Below are positions 58,381 to 64,000 of a stretch of DNA of 64,000 bases, piece by piece. A program made the position numbers and the translations under genes. The stretch comes from UBA1361 sp035647455 (lineage in GTDB: Bacteria; Bacillota_I; Bacilli_A; RFN20; CAG-826). The notes beneath the pieces were generated by a model, which was not told the origin of the DNA, did not search any database, and saw only the letters and a list, made by a program, of their open reading frames with translations. Numbering within the stretch: position 1 is the stretch's first letter; the number at the start of each line of letters is the position of its first letter. The DNA is taken from the NCBI GenBank assembly GCA_035647455.1, contig DASRNI010000028.1, positions 186,001 to 250,000 on the forward strand. Reading direction: 5' to 3'.

Positions 58381-59650
58381 TATTACACTTTTTATTGCTG
58401 CCTTAATTTTACTCGCGCTTTCTTTTTTCTTTAGTTTAGCGGAAAGTGTTTATTCAAGTGTTGATAAGTTACGGCTTGAACGTGATGTGAAGGAAAATGT
58501 GAAACAAAGTAAAAATGCTCTCTTAATTGCCACAACGTACGACCGGACGATCTTTACTGTCTTATTTGGTAATAACTTAGTTAATATCGTTTTAACAGCG
58601 CTTTGGACAATGCTTGCGTTTCGGTTAGATACACAAGCGAATGCTCCGGGTCTTTATCTTACGCTTTTCCCGCTTATTTTGTTTTTTGTTATTCTTTCAG
58701 TTGGCGAAATTATTCCGAAAACGATTGGTTTAAAGTTTAATTACCGTTTAAGTTACGGCTTAATTTATCCGTTCTTAATTTTCCGGTTTATCTTTTATCC
58801 GGTTGTTTTTCTTGTCATGAAAATCGCTGCCCTTTTGCCGAATATGCGGAAACAAGATGAAAGTGAAAGTAACGGTGTTGACGAACTTTATACGGAAGAC
58901 GAGCTCCAAGTTATTGTTGATGAAATTGAAGAGTCGGGGTTACTTACGGAAGAAACGAGTGAACTAGTTCGTTCCGCGCTTGAATTTACAGAAACAGAAG
59001 CGTATGAAATAATGACACCACGCGTTGATTTAGTGATGTATGACATTGAAGATGATATTTATGAAGTAATTAGAGAAGGGGCAATCTTTGGCTTTAGCCG
59101 GGTGCCGGTTTATGAAGATACTGTTGATAATATTATCGGTATATTGCCAACAAAACTTTTACTTCGTCTTTTACTCAGCAAACAAAAAATTAATGTTCGC
59201 TCTTTAATTGTCCCCGCCCTTTTCGTCCCGCATGGCAAACGCATTAGTGCAATACTGACCGAATTTAAAACGACAAAGACACATATTGCGGTTGTTATTG
59301 ATGAATATGGTGGGATGGAAGGCGTTTTAACGATGGAAGATATTGTTGAAGAAATTATCGGTGAAATTTGGGATGAAAGCGACGTAATTGATGAACCAAT
59401 TATTAAAAAAGGTGAAGGCCATTATATTTTTGATGGTAACGTTAATTTAGAAGACTTTTTCGAAGATTTTAATATCCGTGTCGATGAAGATACGGACTAT
59501 GATACATTAGGTGGGTGGTGTTTAGATCAACTTGACCGCTTTGCGAATGTTGGTGACGAATTCACTTACGACAACCACAAATTTAAAATCTTAAAAGTTG
59601 ATCGCTTCGCTGTGGATAAGGTTGAAGTTAAAAAGATTGAAGAAGAGTAA
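58373..59650 (+). CDS. CNNM/HlyC-family protein with CorC_HlyC domain
   Basis: 425 residues. DUF21 domain with FFFSLAESVYSSVDKLRLERDVKENVKQ, the CBS pair (about 195-330: EIMTPRVDLVMYDI and VIDEYGGMEGVLTMEDIVEEIIGEIWDE), and the C-terminal CorC_HlyC domain (about 340-425) with VNLEDFFEDFNIRVDEDTDYDTLGGW. A complete member of the family, unlike its upstream paralogue. Begins within the first gene, so the two are translated together. Probably a Mg2+-related exporter or regulator. Confidence 0.92.
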   Translation: MTNITLFIAALILLALSFFFSLAESVYSSVDKLRLERDVKENVKQSKNALLIATTYDRTIFTVLFGNNLVNIVLTALWTMLAFRLDTQANAPGLYLTLFPLILFFVILSVGEIIPKTIGLKFNYRLSYGLIYPFLIFRFIFYPVVFLVMKIAALLPNMRKQDESESNGVDELYTEDELQVIVDEIEESGLLTEETSELVRSALEFTETEAYEIMTPRVDLVMYDIEDDIYEVIREGAIFGFSRVPVYEDTVDNIIGILPTKLLLRLLLSKQKINVRSLIVPALFVPHGKRISAILTEFKTTKTHIAVVIDEYGGMEGVLTMEDIVEEIIGEIWDESDVIDEPIIKKGEGHYIFDGNVNLEDFFEDFNIRVDEDTDYDTLGGWCLDQLDRFANVGDEFTYDNHKFKILKVDRFAVDKVEVKKIEEE

Positions 59651-60537
59651 TGAACTTTAAAAAATACGTCAATAGTTTACCGTCATTAAAAGGACAAAAA
59701 ATTGTGATAACGGGCACCACAAGTGGGCTCGGATTTGCCCTTAGCGAACTTGTACTCATCAAAGGTGGCGATTTAATTATGGCTAATCGCACAAGTAGTC
59801 GCGCCACAAAAGCGCAAGCGTATTTAAGTGAAAAATACGGCGCTCAAAAAGTACAAACAATCACATACGATCAAAGTGATACAACAACATTTGCCGCGTT
59901 TATTAATGAACTCAAAAACTTAAAGGGAGAAATCAATGCTTTTGTTTTTAATGCTGGTGTTTATTTGCCTGATGAAGCATTACGCACGGATAAAGATTTA
60001 ATGTTAACGTTTGGCGTTAATTACTTTGGTAATTATGCTTTGACTGAAAAACTTTATGAAAGCGGACTCGTCAAAAAGTCAACAAGATTAATATACACGA
60101 CATCGATTGCTGCGAATAAAAAACTTTCAACAAAATGTGTTAATCATCTCTTTAATAACACAGTACCTAAACGTCATCGCGAATATAAATACTCCAAAAC
60201 AGCTTTAAATATTTACGCAAGTAATTTAATGAATACAAAAGAAAACAATGTCTATTTATATCATCCCGGAGTTACGGGAACGAATATTGTCCGTTTCCGC
60301 GGTAAACTCATTCGTAGACTTGCGCGCTTTTTCATGAAACTTATCTTCCCACCCACGAATAAAGCCGCGCTTGGTGCGATGCTCGCATTAACGACAGAAG
60401 ACGGTGGTAAAAATCACATAATTGTTCCGCGTGGCGCTTTTAACATTGTTGGTTATCCGAAGTTCAAAGAGTTAAAAATAAAAAATAGTGCCGCAAGTGC
60501 AACACTACTTGAATTAAGTAAAGAAAAAGCCCGTTAG
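59650..60537 (+). CDS. Short-chain dehydrogenase/reductase
   Basis: 295 residues, classical SDR. NAD(P) loop TGTTSGLGFALSE (T-G-x3-G-x-G), NAG-V motif near 99 (FNAGVYLPD), catalytic Ser near 155 (IYTTSIA), and Y-K-Y-S-K (YxxxK) near 178. The Arg after the loop (MANRTSSRATKA) suggests NADPH. The stop of the previous gene overlaps the start. Resembles retinol dehydrogenase/WW-domain oxidoreductase-like SDRs; substrate unknown. Confidence 0.88.
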   Translation: MNFKKYVNSLPSLKGQKIVITGTTSGLGFALSELVLIKGGDLIMANRTSSRATKAQAYLSEKYGAQKVQTITYDQSDTTTFAAFINELKNLKGEINAFVFNAGVYLPDEALRTDKDLMLTFGVNYFGNYALTEKLYESGLVKKSTRLIYTTSIAANKKLSTKCVNHLFNNTVPKRHREYKYSKTALNIYASNLMNTKENNVYLYHPGVTGTNIVRFRGKLIRRLARFFMKLIFPPTNKAALGAMLALTTEDGGKNHIIVPRGAFNIVGYPKFKELKIKNSAASATLLELSKEKAR

Positions 60538-61079
60538 AAATCGAGTTCTAACATTTTTTTGGCATACGTTTCATAAACTTCAATTGTTACCGTACGAATT
60601 GACTGAGTTTCGCTATTAATATTAAAATCAATCCCCTTAATAATATCGGGATCAAACTTTGCGTCATCAAGCGCAATCCGCTCTTTGGCGGCCTTTTCTT
60701 TGTCGCCCCGTTCAAGCATTCGCGCGTAACGAACATCACGGCTTGCGTGCATAAAAAAAGAAAAGATACAAGGATCATTAAGTTTTTTAAATGCTTTTAA
60801 CCCGGAAGGGTCAACAATTAAAACTTTGTCATTCGCGATTTCTACTTTGGAAGTCCCATAATAATTGTCATTGTATTTTGTTGTTTCGACGAAAAAATCT
60901 TTATTTTTGAGTTCGATAAATTGTTCGTAACTGACGAAATGGTAATCAATCCCGTTTATTTCACCAGGACGCATCGCCCGTGTTGTGTGGGTAACGGCTT
61001 TTTTGACACCGAAAAGTTTTCCAAGTTTTTTCGCAACTTCGGTTTTACCGCTTGCACTCGCGCCGACTAAAATAATCAT
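60534..61079 (-). CDS. gmk: Guanylate kinase-like protein
   Basis: Phosphorylates GMP to GDP with ATP. 181 residues. P-loop GASASGKTEVAKK (G-x4-G-K-T), then THTTRAMRPGEINGIDYHFVSYEQF, KYNDNYYGTSKVEIA, and VLIVDPSGLKAFK. Shorter than the usual ~200 because the lid and C-terminal helices are trimmed. No Shine-Dalgarno: TAATAT lies 6 nt before the ATG, overlapped by the palindrome GTAATATATTAC. The 3' end overlaps the SDR gene by 4 nt. Divergent from the Tad-like operon. Confidence 0.85.
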   Translation of the reverse strand: MIILVGASASGKTEVAKKLGKLFGVKKAVTHTTRAMRPGEINGIDYHFVSYEQFIELKNKDFFVETTKYNDNYYGTSKVEIANDKVLIVDPSGLKAFKKLNDPCIFSFFMHASRDVRYARMLERGDKEKAAKERIALDDAKFDPDIIKGIDFNINSETQSIRTVTIEVYETYAKKMLELDF

Positions 61080-61081
61080 AG

Positions 61082-61139
61082 TAATATATTACGTCAAATT
61101 TACGTAAAAAGCACGAAAAAAAGGTCCTGAAAATAAAAT
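61082..61139 (+). promoter_or_regulatory. Divergent promoter region of gmk and the Tad-like operon
   Basis: On the plus strand TAAAAT (61134-61139) lies 28 nt before the ATG at 61168. On the minus strand a TAATAT -10 of gmk sits near 61088. Two copies of TTACGT occur between them. No terminator separates the operons. Confidence 0.4.
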
Positions 61140-61167
61140 CTTTTGTATTTTTAATTAAGGAGGCGAG

Positions 61168-62133
61168 ATGAAAAAGATTATTCCGCTTATTTTTTTACTT
61201 TTAATTCCGTTGCAAAGTGATAGTATGCCGACAAATTACCGCGGGATTATTGATCACGAAATTTACCCTTTTCAAATTAATGAGCCGTTCCATATTTCGG
61301 TTCCGTTTTATTTTAGTACGGCAACAGCTTTAAGTTACCGCTATGAAATTGTTAATAGTAACGGTAGAAGTACTTTTTTCGCTGATGATAAAACCGTGAA
61401 TATTCGCGCGGGCTTTAATTACTTTATTAGTCATACGGGCAAAGCTAGTGAATTTAGTCTAGGGCGCAATTATATGCGTCTATATTATCGCTTAGATAGT
61501 GAACCTTGGCGAACGTACTATGGTTATTTTTATGGCTATAATGCGTATAGTAATATTGTAATTAATGATGACGGGGCGGGGAGTTCACTTTTAGCAAACG
61601 AAGCGCGATATACGTATTATCAACAATCAAACTCGGGAATTATCGAACAAATGTTTTTTGATACGTCAGCGTTCAAATTTACTTATACACTACATAATGA
61701 CTTATATTTTGATTTAGGTAAGTTAACTGCGCGATTTATTAATTTTGAACGTTCATTAAGTTACGACGGTGTTCGTGTGAGTTTTAGTGATTATAGTCTT
61801 TTCCCAAAACTACCAACATTAGCCGGTAAGAAAGCGCTCCACTTAAAAATTATTTACACGAATAATGAGTTAAGGTTCCGGCCATACTATCAACTTTATG
61901 TTGATCCTAAAACGCATATTATAAGTTATGAAAAAGAGCCTGGTTTTATTCTCGCTGATAAAATATATTTTCCGCGGGACAAGTTTGATACAGTCAACAA
62001 TGCTGAAGTAACGATGACGATTACAAATTTTAGTTATGGCGGCTTTACGTTAACGTACCATTTTCAACTTAACGTTTTACAAAAGTACTTTGGCGATGGC
62101 GGTCTTTATGAAATAGAAGTTGAGCGTTATTAA
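61168..62133 (+). CDS. Secreted protein of unknown function, first gene of the Tad-like operon
   Basis: 321 residues. Short signal peptide (MKKIIPLIFLLLIPLQSDS, charged then hydrophobic) with no lipobox and no further membrane helix, so predicted secreted or cell-surface. The mature region is rich in Tyr, Phe, Asn and Ser with a beta-sandwich look. No family recognised. The strong Shine-Dalgarno AAGGAGGCG and 1 nt spacing to the next gene place it in the operon with the secretion ATPase, so it may be a substrate, a tip protein or an assembly factor. Confidence 0.65.
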   Translation: MKKIIPLIFLLLIPLQSDSMPTNYRGIIDHEIYPFQINEPFHISVPFYFSTATALSYRYEIVNSNGRSTFFADDKTVNIRAGFNYFISHTGKASEFSLGRNYMRLYYRLDSEPWRTYYGYFYGYNAYSNIVINDDGAGSSLLANEARYTYYQQSNSGIIEQMFFDTSAFKFTYTLHNDLYFDLGKLTARFINFERSLSYDGVRVSFSDYSLFPKLPTLAGKKALHLKIIYTNNELRFRPYYQLYVDPKTHIISYEKEPGFILADKIYFPRDKFDTVNNAEVTMTITNFSYGGFTLTYHFQLNVLQKYFGDGGLYEIEVERY

Positions 62134-62134
62134 A

Positions 62135-62512
62135 ATGTGGGGATATTTAAGTTTTATTTTTTTGTATATGTTTATGGGCACATTTACTGTCAGTGTTAAT
62201 TTAGTGCATATGAATGAAGTTTTTAATAGTTTTTCGCATTCCTACGTTGCTACATTTGTGATTTACAACCAAAATTATGATGAGTTACTTTTTGATACGT
62301 ATAGTTTAAATAGTGAAGTTGCCGCGTACTTTGCCGAAAATATTAACACGGCAATTAATTATCAATATCAGCTTAATTATTTTTATGACGAAGAAGAAGT
62401 GACACACGAAAACACAGTTAATAATTTTACAATTACATTAAAAGGTGATGTTGGTTTTTTTGTTGAGTACGAAAAAACATTTCGTTACTATATTGTCCGA
62501 TGGAGAAGTTAG
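62135..62512 (+). CDS. Small anchored protein in the Tad-like operon (possible pseudopilin)
   Basis: 125 residues from ATG 62135 (an upstream in-frame start at 62120 lies inside the preceding gene). One N-terminal helix (about 4-26), then an extracytoplasmic domain of about 100 residues with Tyr- and Asn-rich, beta-like sequence. The short N-terminus followed by one helix and a small ectodomain has the layout of a TadE/F-type pseudopilin, but no prepilin-peptidase site is clear and no family is recognised. Overlaps the ATPase gene by 13 nt. Confidence 0.55.
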   Translation: MWGYLSFIFLYMFMGTFTVSVNLVHMNEVFNSFSHSYVATFVIYNQNYDELLFDTYSLNSEVAAYFAENINTAINYQYQLNYFYDEEEVTHENTVNNFTITLKGDVGFFVEYEKTFRYYIVRWRS

Positions 62513-63417
62513 TTAACGTTATTAACGCAAGTTTCCTAAAAGACTACGTTAATGATAAGAATATTACGGATATTAGTTATAACGGCCATGAATTGTTTAT
62601 TTTTGATACAGTTAAAGGACGACGGTTTGCGCGGACTGTTACGACGGAAGAAGTAATGGTATTACTACGTAACGTTGCGAACTTAGCAAATGCCCAGTTT
62701 TCTTATCGCGACACTTTTTTAGACTTAAGTATTGGTAAATATCGTCTAAGTGCAATGCATCCAGCGAAAAGTCGTTATAACGAAAAGAAAGCACCTAGTT
62801 TTGCTTTGCGCATTAATCATGATTTCTTGAGCACTAATCCGCATTATATTGACCGTGAAATCACCGAAATTTTAGAAGAACTGCTTATGACGAATAAAAC
62901 GATCATCATTAGCGGGAAAACAGGAGTTGGGAAAACGACGTTACAGAAGTACCTTTTAACGAAACTAAAAAGTGCGACAAGATTAGTCGTAATTGATAAC
63001 GTCCTTGAGTTAGGTGAAGTAAAAAAACTTAACAAAGCACTTGATGTGACGCTTTGGCAAACAAGTGAAACGGATGAAGAAGAAATTGGGCAGTACGTTA
63101 AAAATGCATTACGGTTTCATCCGGATTACATTATTATTGCCGAAAGCCGTGGTACGGAGATGAATGAAGTTTACCAAAGTGTAATCACGGGACATCCGAA
63201 TATTATTACTTTCCATGCGCGTTCAATCGCGGCTTGTTATGCCCGTTTAGAGCGGTTAATTAAAAATGCAACGCTTGAAGAAATTTACGAGGCGTTTCCA
63301 ATTATTATTCACTTAGATAAAACGGAGACAAATAAACGCATTGTTCGCTTTATTCAAGAAATCACACTATACAATGAGACAACTAAAAAATTCGAGACAC
63401 TTTTTGTGGAGCGCTAA
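62500..63417 (+). CDS. Compact Tad/VirB11-type secretion ATPase (CpaF/TadA-like)
   Basis: 305 residues. Short N-terminal domain (1-110), then the P-loop GKTGVGKTT at 139-147, the Asp box VVIDNVLELGEV near 163-174, Walker B-like IIIAESRGTEM with Glu215, and the His box VITGHPNIITFHARS near 228-241, all typical of the type II/IV secretion ATPase superfamily (CpaF, TadA, VirB11). At 305 it lacks the long N-terminal extension of CpaF (about 450 residues). It should power assembly of a pilus or secretion device, with the next gene as the membrane platform. Confidence 0.82.
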   Translation: MEKLVNVINASFLKDYVNDKNITDISYNGHELFIFDTVKGRRFARTVTTEEVMVLLRNVANLANAQFSYRDTFLDLSIGKYRLSAMHPAKSRYNEKKAPSFALRINHDFLSTNPHYIDREITEILEELLMTNKTIIISGKTGVGKTTLQKYLLTKLKSATRLVVIDNVLELGEVKKLNKALDVTLWQTSETDEEEIGQYVKNALRFHPDYIIIAESRGTEMNEVYQSVITGHPNIITFHARSIAACYARLERLIKNATLEEIYEAFPIIIHLDKTETNKRIVRFIQEITLYNETTKKFETLFVER

Positions 63418-64000
63418 ATGTTAAATATTATTAGTTTAGGAATTTTAGTCGCGCTTGTTAGTCTCTATAGTTTGATTATTTATAGTTCACTAACGCTCGT
63501 TTTAATTAATGCGCTCGTTACTTTGATGGCCGCACTTTTTATTTACGTGCGCAGCACACTTTATCGTGAACGGATAAAGTTATTTATGGATATGGCGAGT
63601 TTTATTGAGTTGATGCTTTTAAATATTAATGTGCAAAAGACGATAGATGGGGCGTTTAACGCTGTAAAAGCGTTGTTAAGTGAAACACTTACGAAAAAAT
63701 TAAGTACGCTTAATATAGCCGATAGTCGAACAGTGATTAATGAATTGACGAATTATTTCGCCCACCATTATTATGATATTTTTACGGGTTTATTGTTTAC
63801 TTATGAAGAAAGAGGGGGCGATATTATTAAAATGAGTGAAGTATTATTATTGCGGCTTGATAGCACACGGGGTTTAATTAATGCACTTCAAAAAATCGAT
63901 TTGCGCTATTTAATTAAGTTTATGAGTAACTGGCTTTTCATCTTTGCGATTGGTGTTGTTTTTCGTTATGCCTTAAGTAACGTATTTACGACGTTAAATA
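63418..64000 (+). CDS. TadB/TadC-like (type II secretion F) membrane protein, 3' end missing
   Basis: 194 complete codons and open at the window edge. Starts with ATG directly after the ATPase stop. Two N-terminal helices (about 3-22, 26-45), a cytosolic helical domain (about 50-150) with YEERGGDIIKMSEVL near 136, and a further helix starting near 170. This helix-helix-cytosolic bundle-helix order is that of TadB/TadC and GspF platform proteins. The bundle is short and divergent, so the exact family is inferred from the layout and from its ATPase neighbour. Confidence 0.6.
   Translation, partial: MLNIISLGILVALVSLYSLIIYSSLTLVLINALVTLMAALFIYVRSTLYRERIKLFMDMASFIELMLLNINVQKTIDGAFNAVKALLSETLTKKLSTLNIADSRTVINELTNYFAHHYYDIFTGLLFTYEERGGDIIKMSEVLLLRLDSTRGLINALQKIDLRYLIKFMSNWLFIFAIGVVFRYALSNVFTTLN

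Overview
The window is a single continuous stretch of housekeeping and accessory genes from a low-GC Gram-positive bacterium (Bacillota in the broad sense). Genes end at TGA as well as TAA and TAG, and tryptophan is written TGG, so the standard genetic code is used. The mix (spx, rex, RNase J, a YlbF-family protein beside rsmD and coaD, cdaA-glmM, long-form HPF, an S-box SAM riboswitch, an archaeal-type ProRS, and Opp proteins with very large insertions) suits a Mollicutes-related lineage that keeps the standard code (Acholeplasma or Izemoplasma-like). The exact lineage is an inference. No insertion sequence, prophage or CRISPR array was seen.

Layout. 1-4.8 kb: 5'-truncated M3 oligopeptidase, rex, tRNA-Leu, a GtrA protein, pduL, and metK under a SAM riboswitch with a readable terminator/antiterminator switch. 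4.8-9.3 kb: hpf, HAD phosphatase, an unknown helical protein, DegV, a small membrane protein, and a choline-kinase-like enzyme. 9.3-13.3 kb: tRNA-Arg with an ASCH gene 5 nt downstream, tRNA-Ala, two convergent membrane-protein genes that overlap by 123 nt, ZIP transporter, GNAT, isochorismatase-family hydrolase, tRNA-Ser. 13.4-21.3 kb: membrane-anchored degenerate GGDEF-EAL protein with proS, tRNA-Ser, cdaA-glmM without cdaR, an anchored thioredoxin-like protein, YitT. 21.3-31.8 kb: ABC exporter plus SDR, tRNA-Ser, YwaF-type protein, RluA synthase, pgcA, HAD, trpS, spx, CYTH. 31.9-41.3 kb: nadK with a membrane-anchored EIIB-like domain lacking the phosphocysteine, maf-rnjA, def, YlbF-rsmD-coaD, pgeF, Nudix, deoD, an anchored NERD-like protein, a polytopic protein. 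41.3-50.3 kb: oppABCDF, preceded by a perfect cre box and a strong promoter. 50.3-64 kb: PgpA family, tRNA-Gly, gltX, an acidic membrane protein, a TetR-RND pair, two CNNM/CorC proteins, SDR, guanylate kinase, and the start of a compact Tad-like secretion or pilus operon that runs off the window.

How the genes fit together. Regulation is readable in several places: SAM controls metK, a CcpA-type cre box sits upstream of opp, and a TetR gene with a palindrome in its leader precedes an RND transporter. Rex and Spx give two redox regulators, and CdaA makes c-di-AMP. Many genes seem to be transcribed from extended -10 promoters (TGnTAAAAT) placed so close to the start codon that their mRNAs would be leaderless. 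Three membrane-anchored proteins carry domains that look catalytically dead (GGDEF-EAL, EIIB, NERD). The most interesting possible system is the Tad-like operon at 61168-64000, which pairs a 305-residue secretion ATPase with a TadB/C-like membrane protein and two secreted or anchored proteins not recognised here.
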